Notes: generated by a model not told the origin, from the letters alone. DNA of 64,000 nt from JAJEEA01 sp965116765 (GCA_965116765.1 OZ220718.1:4092001-4156000), one strand, 5' to 3'; counted from the stretch's first letter, positions 24,843 through 33,915 are shown. Translations and numbers: made by a program.

Positions 24843-25145
24843 TCAGGCATCGCGCCGAGGGCGGTTCCCGGCATCGCCGTCCGTCGGCTCCGTGCGCGAC
24901 TCGGATGGCGTCCCGGCGATCCCGCGCGCGGCGCCGCTCTCGTCGCCGCCGCCCGTCGGAGATTCGGCGGCCCGGAACGCCTCGCGGAGGACCTGCCGGT
25001 CGCCGACGTGGTTGGCGAGAATCAGCACCAGGCGGGCGTTGATCGCGTCGCTCTCGGCCTTGGAGCGGCCCTCGTGCAGCGACAGCAGCTCCTCGTAGAA
25101 GCCGTCCGGATCGTCGATGTTCGGCCCGGTGCGCAGCTCGCTCAT
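24843..25145 (-). CDS. DUF2783 small protein
   Basis: A 100-residue protein. The first 60 residues (PNIDDPDGFYEELLSLHEG, then ESDAINARLVLILANHVGD) match DUF2783, which is usually encoded next to FAD-dependent aromatic monooxygenases. The tail is low-complexity and charged. Its ATG overlaps the hydroxylase stop (ATGA at 25142-25145), so it is co-translated with it and may be an accessory subunit. Confidence 0.85.
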   Translation of the reverse strand: MSELRTGPNIDDPDGFYEELLSLHEGRSKAESDAINARLVLILANHVGDRQVLREAFRAAESPTGGGDESGAARGIAGTPSESRTEPTDGDAGNRPRRDA

Positions 25146-26770
25146 GCCGGGTGCCCCACTGCCACTCGTAGCGCGCGCGCGACCGACGCCTCGTCGAACG
25201 ACGGCCAGCGCGCGGCGACGTGCTGGTCGGGACGAATCAGGTAGACCGCCGAGGCCGCGGCGCCCAGGTAGCGCTCGCGCAACGCGTCGGAGGGGGCCGC
25301 CGCGGCGTCGAGGCGCAGCCCGTCGACCGGCAGTCCGTCGACCTCGAGGCGGTCGGGCGCCGGGGTGTCGACGGCCAGGAGCCGGAAGCGGCCGCCGAGA
25401 GCGTCGACGAGCCAGCCGTCCTCGAGCGGGACGTCCGAGGCCGGCGCGCCGGGCCGGGTGCGCCGCGGCAGGGCGGGGTGGTCGGGGCCGTTCAGCGGCG
25501 AGCCGTCGTGCACGCACGGCACCGACAGGCGGCCCGAGTTGACGAGGGGCCGGGCGAACGGCAGGTTCTCCGACAGGTCGAGCACCGCGTCGCGGAAGAG
25601 GCGGCTCGTCGCCGACTTGGGGGTGATGAAGTCGGTCGACCGCGTCGAGGCGACGAGGTTCTCGTCGGCGGCCTGGATGCGCTCGTGGTCGTAGCTGTCG
25701 AGCAGCCGCTCGGGCGCGAGTCCCTCGATGACGAGCTTGAGCTTCCAGCACAGGTTGTCGGTGTCCTGGAAGCCGCTGTTGGCGCCGCGCGCCCCGAACG
25801 GCGACACCTGGTGGGCCGAGTCGCCGGCGAAGACGACCCGACCGTGCCGGAACCGCTCCATGCGGCGGCACTGGAAGGTGTAGACCGACACCCACTCGAG
25901 CTCGAAGCGCACGTCGGGGCCCAGCATCGCCCGCAACCGGGGGACGACGTTCTCGGGCTTCTGCTGCTCGTCGCGGTCGACGCCGCGGCCGAGCTGGAGG
26001 TCGATGCGCCAGACGTGGTCGGGCTGCTTGTGGAGCAGCGCCGACTGCCCCCGGTTGAACGGGGGGTCGAACCAGAACCACCGCTCGGTCGGAAAGTCGG
26101 CCTCCATGACGACGTCGGCGATGAGGAAGTTGTCCTCGAAGACGCGGCCGACGAAGTCGGCGCCGAGCATGCGCCGCACCGGCGAGCCGGCCCCGTCGCA
26201 GGCGAGCAGCCAGCCCGCCTCGAGGCGGTAGGGGCCGTCCGGGGTGCCGACCTCCACCCCCACCCCGTCGGGGCGCGGGTCGACGCCGACGACCTCGTGG
26301 CGTCCCCTGAGCTCGACGGGCTTGCCGAGGCGCTCGAGGGCGCGCAGCCGCTCGACGAGATACTGCTCGCAGTAGTACTGCTGCAGGTTGACGAAGGCCG
26401 GCCGCTTGTGCCCCGCCTCGGGCAGGAGGTCGAACCGGTAGACCTGCCGGCGGTCGAAGAAGACCTTCCCCGTGCTCCAGGTCACGCCCTTCTCCACCAG
26501 GCGGTCGCCGCAACCCAGCCGGTCGAGGATCTCCAGGGGCCGCTTGGCGAAGCAGATGGCGCGCGAGCCGCCGCTCACCCGGTCGTTGTCGTCGAGCACC
26601 ACCACCGGCACGTCCTGCTGCGCGAGGTCGATGGCCGCGGCGAGCCCGATCGGGCCCGCGCCGACCACCACCACCGGGTGGAACGCGACGGGGTCGGCGT
26701 CCTGGTCCGGCGACCGCCGGTAGGGGTAGAGCGGCGCCGGGTCGGACGCCGCGGCGTCAGGGCTGTCCAT
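25142..26770 (-). CDS. FAD-dependent aromatic hydroxylase (MhpA/PheA-like group)
   Basis: A 542-residue flavoprotein monooxygenase. The Rossmann motif VVVVGAGPIGLAAAIDLAQ (about residue 33), the mid DG-like LLACDGAGSPVRRMLGADF (about 205) and the GDSAHQVSPFGARGANSGFQ motif (about 320) are complete. A C-terminal thioredoxin-like domain (about 440-542) is present. It hydroxylates a phenolic acid using NAD(P)H and O2. The ATG at 26770 lies in the first copy of a 106-bp duplication of the upstream gene's end. The partner DUF2783, the VOC protein and FAH indicate a peripheral aromatic pathway. Confidence 0.9.
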   Translation of the reverse strand: MDSPDAAASDPAPLYPYRRSPDQDADPVAFHPVVVVGAGPIGLAAAIDLAQQDVPVVVLDDNDRVSGGSRAICFAKRPLEILDRLGCGDRLVEKGVTWSTGKVFFDRRQVYRFDLLPEAGHKRPAFVNLQQYYCEQYLVERLRALERLGKPVELRGRHEVVGVDPRPDGVGVEVGTPDGPYRLEAGWLLACDGAGSPVRRMLGADFVGRVFEDNFLIADVVMEADFPTERWFWFDPPFNRGQSALLHKQPDHVWRIDLQLGRGVDRDEQQKPENVVPRLRAMLGPDVRFELEWVSVYTFQCRRMERFRHGRVVFAGDSAHQVSPFGARGANSGFQDTDNLCWKLKLVIEGLAPERLLDSYDHERIQAADENLVASTRSTDFITPKSATSRLFRDAVLDLSENLPFARPLVNSGRLSVPCVHDGSPLNGPDHPALPRRTRPGAPASDVPLEDGWLVDALGGRFRLLAVDTPAPDRLEVDGLPVDGLRLDAAAAPSDALRERYLGAAASAVYLIRPDQHVAARWPSFDEASVARALRVAVGHPA

Positions 26771-26972
26771 CGCCCTGCAGCTCGGCCCGCATGCGCCGGT
26801 CGCGCTCGGCCGTCCAGATGCGCGGGGTGTCGATGCCCAGCGCCTCGTCGCAAGCGCGGGCCACGTCACTATCCATCGCCCTGCAGCTCGGCCCACATGC
26901 GCTGGTCGCGCTCGGCCGTCCAGATGCGCGGGGTGTCGATGCCCAGCGCCTCGTCGTAGGCGCGGGCCACGT
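26766..26972 (-). repeat. 106-bp tandem duplication between the MBL and hydroxylase genes
   Basis: 26766-26866 and 26872-26972 are near-identical with a constant offset of 106. Both encode the C-terminus of the upstream MBL protein (DEALGIDTPRIWTAERD, then QGDG). Only the right copy is in frame with that gene. The left copy has been turned into the leader and start codon of the hydroxylase. Confidence 0.95.
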
Positions 26973-27825
26973 TGAACGGGAGGCAGTGCTCGTAGATGGC
27001 GTAGTCCGAGAACCGGCCATCGCAGGCGGCGCGGCAGGCCTCGAACGCCTCCTTCAGGCTGCCTCCCCGCGCGGCGACCCGCGCCACCGGCCGATACGTG
27101 CCGGCCAGGAAGTCGGCGGTCAGGTGGATCGCCTCGCTGACCCTGTCCGACCCCACGAGGGCGTCCCCCCGGCCGGGCATCAGCGCGTCGGGCCGGAAGC
27201 CCTGGACGGCGGCCAGCGTCGCCGGCCAGTCGCCGAAGTGACCGTCGCCGCAGTAGCAGGCCGAGCGGTACTCGACGATGTCGCCGCTGAACATGACGCC
27301 CGCGTCGGGCACCCAGGCCACGATGTCGCCCGCCGTGTGGGCGCGTCCGAGCCACGCCAGGTCGACGCGGCGGCGGCCGAGGTAGAGCGTCATGCGCCGG
27401 CGGAACGTGACCGTCGGCCACGTCAGCCCGGGGATCGACTCGGCCGCCCGAAACAGCCGCGGGAAGCGCGCGTACTCGCTGTCCCAGTCCTCCTGCCCCC
27501 GCTCGCGGATCATCGCCCGGCAGGCCTCCGACGCAATGATCTCGCTCGCCCCGTAGGCCGAGGCGCCCAGCACCCGCACCGCGTGGTAGTGGCTCAGCGT
27601 GACGTACTTGATGGGCTTGTCGGTCACCCCGCGCACGCGCTCGACGACCTGCTGCGCCATCACCGGCGTGGCCTGGGTGTCGATGACCATCACCGAGTCG
27701 TCGCCGATGATGACGCCCGTGTTCGGGTCCCCCTCGGTCGTGAAGCCATAGAGATCGCGGGCTATCTCCGAGAACGAGATCTTCTTCTCGCTCAGGTCGC
27801 CCGTGGACGCGAAGGCTCTGGTCAC
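26869..27825 (-). CDS. MBL-fold protein of the aromatic cluster
   Basis: A 318-residue metallo-beta-lactamase-fold protein. The usual HxHxDH is SHYHAVRVLG here (about residue 75): both histidines stay, but Asp and the third His are Val and Arg. LGRAHTAGDIVAW and VMFSGDIVEY supply a later His and the bridging Asp. One metal site may therefore be lost, or the group uses a different set. The GTG start overlaps the FAH stop (27822-27825) and has AGAGG eight bases upstream. A role in hydrolysing a pathway lactone, thioester or ester is inferred. Confidence 0.83.
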   Translation of the reverse strand: MTRAFASTGDLSEKKISFSEIARDLYGFTTEGDPNTGVIIGDDSVMVIDTQATPVMAQQVVERVRGVTDKPIKYVTLSHYHAVRVLGASAYGASEIIASEACRAMIRERGQEDWDSEYARFPRLFRAAESIPGLTWPTVTFRRRMTLYLGRRRVDLAWLGRAHTAGDIVAWVPDAGVMFSGDIVEYRSACYCGDGHFGDWPATLAAVQGFRPDALMPGRGDALVGSDRVSEAIHLTADFLAGTYRPVARVAARGGSLKEAFEACRAACDGRFSDYAIYEHCLPFNVARAYDEALGIDTPRIWTAERDQRMWAELQGDG

Positions 27826-29126
27826 CGCGGATTCCTCTCCAGCTCGTCCCAGGGCACGTCCTGGGCCGGTAGCACCTTGCCGGTGCAGGCGCCGAAACCG
27901 ATGCGGTGGCCGTCGCCCTGCGCCCACCCGCGAAGGCTCATCGTGTCGCCGTCCTCGACGAAGCTCCGGGTCTCTCCCGAGTCCAGGGTGATCGGTTCCC
28001 TTCCCCCCCAGCTCAGCTCCAGGAGCGACCCGTACTGTCCCCTCTCGGGGCCCGACACGGTCCCCGATCCCAGCAGGTCGCCCACGTTCATCCGGCAGCC
28101 GCCGACGGCGTGATGGGCGAGCTGCTGGGCCGACGAGTAGTACATGTGACGATAGTTGGTTCGCGCAATCGTCGTGGCCGCGTTCGCTCCCTCGGGCCGC
28201 ATGTCCACGGCGAGCTCGATGTCGTAGAGCATCGCGCCCGGCTCGTGGAGATACGGCAGCAGCGGGCGTTCGCGCTCCGGCGTCGCCACCCGGAACGGCT
28301 CGAGGGCCGCCTTCGTCACGACCCAGGGGCTGATGGACGTTGCGAACGCCTTGGCCTGGAAGGGGCCCAAGGGCTGGTACTCCCAGGCCTGGATGTCGCG
28401 CGCCGACCAGTCGTTGAGGAGCACGTAGCCGAAGATCATCTCGTCGGCCTCGGCCACGCTCACCGGCTGCCCCATGGGGTTGGCGGCCCCGACGACGGCG
28501 CCCAGCTCGAGCTCGATGTCGAGGCGGCGGCTCGGCCCGAAGCGCGGGACGTCGGCGCCGGGCGGCTTCGTCTGACCGAGCGGGCGCCGCACGTCCGTCC
28601 CGCTCACCACCACCGTCGACGCGCGGCCGTTGTAGCCGATGGGGACGTGCAGCCAGTTGGGCGGCAGGGCGTTGTCGGGGCCGCGGAACATCGTGCCGAC
28701 GTTGAACGCGTGCTGGCGGCACGCGTAGAAGTCGGTGTACTCGGCGACCGCGAACGGGAGCGCGAGCCGGACGTCGCGCCCCGGAACGAGCGCGCGCTCG
28801 CGGAGGGCGGCGTCGCGCTCGAGCCTCGGGTCGCCCCCCGCCGCCAGCAGCTCCGTGAGCCGCGCCCGGACGGCCGCCCAGGCCCGCGGCCCGAGGGCCA
28901 TGAAGTCGTTCAGCCCCGGCTCCCGGAAGACCGGCGCCGACCCGCCGGCGTCGAGCACCCGCTCCGCTTCGAGCACGGCGAGGTCGACGACCGCGTCGCC
29001 GATCGCCGCTCCGCACCGCGGCCGCTCCGTGCCCCGAGCGAACACGCCGTAGGGCAGATTCCGAACCGGGAAGTCGCAGTCGGGCTCGTTGGCCTGATCG
29101 AGCCAACTCTTCGGCGGCAGACTCAT
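27822..29126 (-). CDS. fahA: Fumarylacetoacetase
   Basis: A 434-residue protein with both FAH domains: the N-terminal SH3-like part (NLPYGVFARGTERPRCGAAI, about residues 23-45) and the catalytic beta-roll with DFYACRQHAFNVGTMFRG (catalytic His), RLDIELELGAVVG (metal-binding Glu pair) and LLNDWSARDIQAWEY. It cleaves fumarylacetoacetate or an analogue to fumarate and acetoacetate, the last step of homogentisate-type degradation. ATG 29126 matches the family start; the frame reaches 29168. It is first in the FAH-MBL-hydroxylase-DUF2783-VOC-dctPQM cluster, with overlapping starts. No homogentisate dioxygenase is seen in the window. Confidence 0.93.
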   Translation of the reverse strand: MSLPPKSWLDQANEPDCDFPVRNLPYGVFARGTERPRCGAAIGDAVVDLAVLEAERVLDAGGSAPVFREPGLNDFMALGPRAWAAVRARLTELLAAGGDPRLERDAALRERALVPGRDVRLALPFAVAEYTDFYACRQHAFNVGTMFRGPDNALPPNWLHVPIGYNGRASTVVVSGTDVRRPLGQTKPPGADVPRFGPSRRLDIELELGAVVGAANPMGQPVSVAEADEMIFGYVLLNDWSARDIQAWEYQPLGPFQAKAFATSISPWVVTKAALEPFRVATPERERPLLPYLHEPGAMLYDIELAVDMRPEGANAATTIARTNYRHMYYSSAQQLAHHAVGGCRMNVGDLLGSGTVSGPERGQYGSLLELSWGGREPITLDSGETRSFVEDGDTMSLRGWAQGDGHRIGFGACTGKVLPAQDVPWDELERNPR

Positions 29127-29465
29127 CGACGTCGATCCGACGGTCCCCGGGTGAACCGGACTCGGCACCGCGTTCGCGATGACGGTGGGACTGTACCGAT
29201 TCTAGCGCGGATGGGCGCGAGACGTCCGCCTGAACCACCGCTCCTTGTCTTCCTCTACCGCGGCGCGCGCCGAGCGACAAGCCGTGGATGGCCTGCGCGG
29301 GGACGGTCGAGGGAACGAGGGACGACAGCCGAGCCGATCCGGCGCCGCTTCAGGCACAAGCGGGTGAAGGAGGTCTTCATGGCGACGCCATCACTCTAGC
29401 GTTGCGCGGCCGTACTGCTCGTGATCGGGTGCCGGAATTCACGCGGAGCAGTGGTGCCGGCGGCG

Positions 29466-30404
29466 TCAGAACGCAAAGCGGACGCCGGTGCCCAAGCGGA
29501 AGCCGCCGAGGTCGAGCCCATGGAGCGAGGCCCGCACGTAGCGGAGATCCATGTCGAGCATCGGGCCTGCTTTCGGGAACCGCACCGTGAAGCCGCCGTA
29601 GAGCTGCAGGTTCGGCGTCCACGCCTTGAACAGGGCGTGGTCGAGCACGCCCGCGGGCTGGCGTTCGGTCGCGAGCCCCAAGGGGATGTAGCCGGAAGCC
29701 CCCGGGAAGTACCGCGACACCCCGGCCCCGAAACCGAGGTAGGGTTTGCCGACCGGCAGGGTCGGGAGGGTCGGGGCCGGCCCGTCGTGGTTGCCGAAAC
29801 GGTACGTGAACCGGCCCGCGAGATCGACCTGCATCGCGCGCTCACCGGTGAAGACCTGCGCCGCGTGCTCTCCGGCAGAGAACTCCCCGAGCCGGCTGCC
29901 CGGCGTCGCCAGCGACGCCACGGACTGGGCGTCCATCACGGGGTGTGTAGTCAGGTCGAGTCCGGCGCCGGCCTCGACGCCCGCGGTGAGCAAGCGCCCC
30001 GCGTAGAACGCGACCCCCTCCACGAAGTGACGGTTCCCCTGCACCGGGTCGATCGGCTTGCCCGCTTGCGACCGCAGTTCGCCGGGCGAGCAGGCCCCGC
30101 CCGGCAGGCAGCTTCCGTGAAAGGAGCTGCCGCCCCCGCCGGTCGAGACGCCCCACGAACGGAAGATGGCGTGGACGCCAACGGACCACGGGTCGCGGAG
30201 CGGTCTGCGGAGGGACCGGACACGTCGAGCCTCGTCGCCGTTCCGCTGCGGGCGCGAGCCGTCGTCACGCTCATCGGCGGCGTGAGCTTCGACGGCGCCC
30301 GCGGCGCGGGGCTCGGGTGGACCCGCCGCAGCCGGTCGGCCGGCCAGCGCCGCAAACGCGACTACGACGAGGAGGAACCGGGCAACCGGCCGAATCCAGC
30401 GCAT
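29466..30404 (-). CDS. Probable outer-membrane beta-barrel protein
   Basis: A 312-residue protein with a signal peptide (FLLVVVAFAALAGRPAAA, residues 10-27). The body consists of alternating hydrophobic strands and glycines (QLYGGFTVRF, LDMDLRYVRASL), ending in GVRFAF. The terminal phenylalanine is the usual barrel-assembly signal. GGGAGG lies six bases before ATG 30404. There is a disulfide-like loop FHGSCLPGGACSPG. I do not recognise the family. The 340 bases between this gene's stop and fahA hold no visible gene. Confidence 0.72.
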   Translation of the reverse strand: MRWIRPVARFLLVVVAFAALAGRPAAAGPPEPRAAGAVEAHAADERDDGSRPQRNGDEARRVRSLRRPLRDPWSVGVHAIFRSWGVSTGGGGSSFHGSCLPGGACSPGELRSQAGKPIDPVQGNRHFVEGVAFYAGRLLTAGVEAGAGLDLTTHPVMDAQSVASLATPGSRLGEFSAGEHAAQVFTGERAMQVDLAGRFTYRFGNHDGPAPTLPTLPVGKPYLGFGAGVSRYFPGASGYIPLGLATERQPAGVLDHALFKAWTPNLQLYGGFTVRFPKAGPMLDMDLRYVRASLHGLDLGGFRLGTGVRFAF

Positions 30405-30537
30405 ACCGCGCCTCCCGATGCAGTGCGTCCGTCGGGCTAGCGTAACACGAGGGCGAGCCCGTGGAGATCGCGGAAGGAGCGCGCGACGCACTCCGGGAGG
30501 TGGGTGTAGAACTCTTCGACAAATGTCATGACCTGGA

Positions 30538-30750
30538 TCACTTGCCGCCGGTCAGCACGGACCACAGGTACAGCAGCATGCCGGCGCTCATGAGCGCTGC
30601 GCCCGGAACCGCGAACAGGAAGAACGAGACCGGGTGGTTCCAGAGGAACGTGGCCAGCGCCACGCCCAGCCCCGATGCGGTCAACAGGCCCGACATCTGC
30701 AGTCGGCCGGCCAGCCCGTTCCGCGGCCCCGGCAGGCGCACCCGGCTCAT
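30538..30750 (-). CDS. Small membrane protein linked to cytochrome c
   Basis: Seventy residues with two predicted membrane helices (LLTASGLGVALATFLWN and FFLFAVPGAALMSAGMLLYL). Its ATG overlaps the TGA of the tetraheme cytochrome gene (30747-30750), so it is likely a small companion subunit of that electron carrier. No family was recognised. Confidence 0.7.
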   Translation of the reverse strand: MSRVRLPGPRNGLAGRLQMSGLLTASGLGVALATFLWNHPVSFFLFAVPGAALMSAGMLLYLWSVLTGGK

Positions 30751-31322
30751 GGCAGCCTCCCGGGGTCGAGGAGCGGGTACCGGTCGAGCTGCGCCGTTTC
30801 GTGCGCCAGGTTGTGGCACATCACGCACGACCGGGTTCCGTCCCGCAGGTCGGCGAGAAAGCGCGCATGGGCGGCCTGCTCCTCGTAGGATCGGCTGCCT
30901 TGGTGGCAGGCGAGGCACGCGCGGTTCTCGAACGGCTCGTACAGCCGGACGGGATCGGAGGCCGTCCCCCACACGGCGTGCCACACGTGCCGGACGCCCC
31001 GCAGCTTGTCGTCGACGCCGCCGAACATCGTGTAGTTGGTGTGGCAGGTGTAGCAGGCGCGGTCCACCGAGACCCGCCGGTTCTGGTAGTGCGCGGCCGG
31101 CAGGAACCGCGGATCGTCGATGCGCAGGCTCTGCCGCCAGGGCTCCATCAGGTGACACGACAGGCAGAACGTCGTGGACTTGGCCTGCTCGTAGTGCCGG
31201 ACGGTGCCGCCGAGGAGCACGAGCCCGGGCAGCGCGAAGAGGGCCGCGAACGCGGCAATCCGTCGCCCCACGGTGGCCGCCGCCTCGCGCCGCGGTCCGC
31301 CGATGGACCGCGGCGCGGGCAC
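30747..31322 (-). CDS. NapC/NirT-like tetraheme cytochrome c
   Basis: A 191-residue protein with an N-terminal membrane anchor (IAAFAALFALPGLVLLGGTV) and four CxxCH heme-binding motifs: CLSCH, CYTCH, CLACH and CVMCH. This is the NapC/NirT/NrfH plan for passing electrons from quinol to periplasmic reductases. The GTG start at 31322 is the only one upstream of the anchor. It is co-translated with a small membrane protein. The reductase partner is not adjacent; the Tat-exported MBL protein lies 25 bases upstream. Confidence 0.88.
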   Translation of the reverse strand: MPAPRSIGGPRREAAATVGRRIAAFAALFALPGLVLLGGTVRHYEQAKSTTFCLSCHLMEPWRQSLRIDDPRFLPAAHYQNRRVSVDRACYTCHTNYTMFGGVDDKLRGVRHVWHAVWGTASDPVRLYEPFENRACLACHQGSRSYEEQAAHARFLADLRDGTRSCVMCHNLAHETAQLDRYPLLDPGRLP

Positions 31323-31346
31323 GGGAACGCCGGCTTGGGGTCGCTG

Positions 31347-32251
31347 CTACCCCTCGCTGAGCTCGTCGTAGGCCACCCCCAGCACGCCCTCCAGGCTGAG
31401 CAGGGCGAACGGCGACACGTGGTCCTCGAACCCGGGCAGGGCCTCGGTGGCGGTGATCTCGTCCCGCGATCGGCCCGCCTGCATCTCGCGGCGCGTCAGA
31501 TCGAGCGCCGCCGTGAAGTAGTCGCGCAGGTGCGCGAGCTCGCCCTGGTCGCCGGTCACGCCGGCGCCCGGGGTGCCGTGCCCGAAGATGTAGATGGTGT
31601 CCGCGGAGTGCGCGGCCGCCACCTGCTCCAGCACCTCGATCCAGCCCGAGATCCGCGCCCCGAGGCCCGGTCGACGAACGGGTGCAGGCGGTTGAACATC
31701 AGGTCGCCCATGTGCACGACGTTGGCCTGCTCGAAGGTCACCACGCAGTCGCCGCTCGTGTGGCCGGCGCCGTGGTACCGGGCCACCACCGTCTCGTCGC
31801 CGATGGTCGTCCGCCACTCGTCGCTGAAGGTCTCGTCCGGATAGGCCTGGGCGTCCTCGTTGCCCGCCTCCTGGGCCGTCCGTCGCTGCCACGCGGCGCT
31901 GTTCTCGTGGGCCACGATCGTGCCGACGACGGGGCGGAACGTCTGGTTGCCGCCCACGTGGTCGCCGTGGTGGTGGGTGTTGACGAGGATGTCGATGGCG
32001 TTGGACGACCGTTCCTGGATGCCCTCGATGCAGGCGGCCGCCGCGGCCGCGTTCTGGCTGTCGATGATCAGGATCCCGTCCGAGTTCACGAGCCACCCGA
32101 TGGTGCCGCCCTGGCCGTTGAAGATGCCCACGCCCCGCCGCAGGTCCTCGAACGACGTGGTGAGCTGTTGCATGCCGACGAGCGGCAGCTCCCTGAGGGC
32201 CGCCGCCATCACCGTCATGCCCGACGTTGCGAGAAACTGGCGTCTGTTCAT
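31347..32251 (-). CDS. Tat-exported MBL-fold hydrolase, frameshifted
   Basis: About 300 residues if read through. The twin-arginine signal MNRRQFLATSGMTVMAAAL leads into an MBL fold with VNTHHHGDHVGGNQTF (HxHxDH, about residue 95) and YHGAGHTSGDCVV, MGDLMF. At about 31665-31680 the frame shifts. The downstream part (ISGWIEVLEQVAAAHSADTI, then FGHGTPGAG) lies in the next frame to the stop at 31347. A single missing base next to the GACCGGGCC run explains it. AAGGAG lies nine bases before ATG 32251. The fold resembles secreted class B hydrolases; the substrate is unknown. Confidence 0.8.
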
Positions 32252-32483
32252 GGTTCTGTTCTCCTTCCCGCTGTCCACGCGGCCGCTTCGGCGCCGGCAC
32301 GCATCGAGAGTGTCGACGACCGGGCATGTCGCCGGGGCGCGACGGCTTGCGGCCGACCCGCGCCCATGAGCGAGAGGCGGATCATAGCCGATGGATGACC
32401 GCCGCCGGCCCGCGTGGCCGCCATCGATTCCGATCGAGGTGGGGCGCCCTCCGGGTGACCCTGGCCGGCCCCGGCGCGCCGGG

Positions 32484-33491
32484 TCAGGGCAGCGAGGTCG
32501 GCGCGTCCGGCTTCGGGATCTCGGGCTCGACCCACTCGTTGCGGACGCGGCGCCGAATCGTCTTCAGGCCGAAGAACACGCCCAGCTCGATCTCCACGAG
32601 GGTCCGGTCGGGAATCCAGAGGCCCGATTCGATTCGGCGGAAATCGAGCCGGCCGGTCGCGCGGCGGAGGGTGCCGGCGATTCCCCACAGCCAGCGGACG
32701 GGCTGCTGCATCTCGAACTCGGCCCGCCTCACGCCGTAGTCGTGCTGCGCGATCCAGAGGCGGCCCGTCGAGCGGTTCATCGCCCGGTCGAGGCGCCGGT
32801 TGTCGGGCAGCCGTCCCTCGCGGGGCTCGAACCCGATGACCCAGCAGACGCTGCCGCCGACGACGTCGGTGCCGACGAGCGTGGTGACGTAGCGGTCCAT
32901 CAGCTCGCGGTCGAAGTCGACGCGCATCTCGTCCGGTTGGTAACGCTCGCCCCGCTCGGCGTGGCGTCTCGCCTCGCGGACGAAGTCGTCCCTCTTCTCC
33001 CGCTCGTCCCGGGCTTCGTCCTCGTCGAGGGGGCCGCCGTCGCGCCCGATGACCTCCGAGTAGAAGTGGCCCTCGAGGGGATAGTGGCGGTTGCGGGTCG
33101 TCTCGGTGTCGGTCACGCGCCCGTCGCCGTCGAGCGATTCGACCCGGCCGTCGGTGAAGTACTCGAAGCCGAGCTCGAACGCCACCACCCGCTGCCCGGC
33201 CGCCTGTTCGAGAGCGCGATCGATGATCTGATGCGCGGCGGCAGGGGCGTAGAGGGCATCGAGGGCGTCGACTTCCGGTGACGCGTCGAGGGCGCCGACG
33301 ACTTGAGGAACGGCGTCGAGAGCGCCGACGTCAGGAGCTGCATCGAGGGCGCCGACTTCGGGGGCCGCGTCGATGGTCGCGACAACCGGGGCCGCGTCGT
33401 GGGGGCCGACGTCGGGAGACTGAGCCGCCGCTGCAAGGGGAACGCAGACCAACCCGAAACTGCACGCCGTCGCCGAGAGTCGATTCGTCAC
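32484..33491 (-). CDS. Exported protein with N-terminal LDA-x-P repeats
   Basis: A 335-residue protein with a signal peptide (ATACSFGLVCVPLAAAAQ). It starts at GTG 33491 with GGAAGGAG seven bases upstream. Residues about 25-75 hold four to five imperfect copies of a 9-11 residue unit (VGALDAAPE/D, VGALDAVPQV), alternating acidic and small residues. The rest is a soluble, strand-rich domain (YVTTLVGTDVVGGSVCWVIGF, RIESGLWIPDRTLVEIELGV) that resembles lipoprotein-carrier (LolA-like) folds in layout. No function is claimed. It ends 230 bases after the Tat-MBL start, with no gene between. Confidence 0.7.
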   Translation of the reverse strand: MTNRLSATACSFGLVCVPLAAAAQSPDVGPHDAAPVVATIDAAPEVGALDAAPDVGALDAVPQVVGALDASPEVDALDALYAPAAAHQIIDRALEQAAGQRVVAFELGFEYFTDGRVESLDGDGRVTDTETTRNRHYPLEGHFYSEVIGRDGGPLDEDEARDEREKRDDFVREARRHAERGERYQPDEMRVDFDRELMDRYVTTLVGTDVVGGSVCWVIGFEPREGRLPDNRRLDRAMNRSTGRLWIAQHDYGVRRAEFEMQQPVRWLWGIAGTLRRATGRLDFRRIESGLWIPDRTLVEIELGVFFGLKTIRRRVRNEWVEPEIPKPDAPTSLP

Positions 33492-33813
33492 CGGCCCGCT
33501 CCTTCCTCGCACCGCGCCTCGTCCCTTGTTCTTTCGGCAGAACCGGTGCCGAGGGACACCCGCGGCTCGAAGAACGGGCGCTGCGCGGGGCGGCCGCGCC
33601 TGGCCTCGGCCCGCCCCGGCACCCGCGAGGCCCATGCTACCACCAGAGACTCATGGACAAGAGATCCATGCAGCCGCGCGGCGGTCGGTGCCGGTTGTCA
33701 CGCGCCGCCGCCCGGAGGCATCGAGTTGCGCCGCTTTCCCGGTGCCGGTGGTTCCCCGCAGTGCGGGAGGCGGGTTGAGCTGTCGCGTGCCTTCGCGGGC
33801 GGACACGAAAAAG

Positions 33814-33841
33814 CCCCGGTTCCCCCTTGAGGGAACCGGGG
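33814..33841 (-). terminator. Intrinsic terminator of a short minus-strand transcript
   Basis: A perfect 11-bp GC-rich stem (33814-33824 with 33831-33841, CCCCGGTTCCC and its complement) with a six-base loop. Read on the minus strand it is followed directly by CTTTTTC. It ends whatever is transcribed from about 34080, i.e. the short reading frame at 33916-33960, and shields the gene at 33491. Confidence 0.85.
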
Positions 33842-33915
33842 CCCAGGTCGGTCTGCGTCAGCGACGTTGGGTTACCCCGCGCGGGGTCCCGGCGCCGCGT
33901 GTGCGCTGGAGGTCC

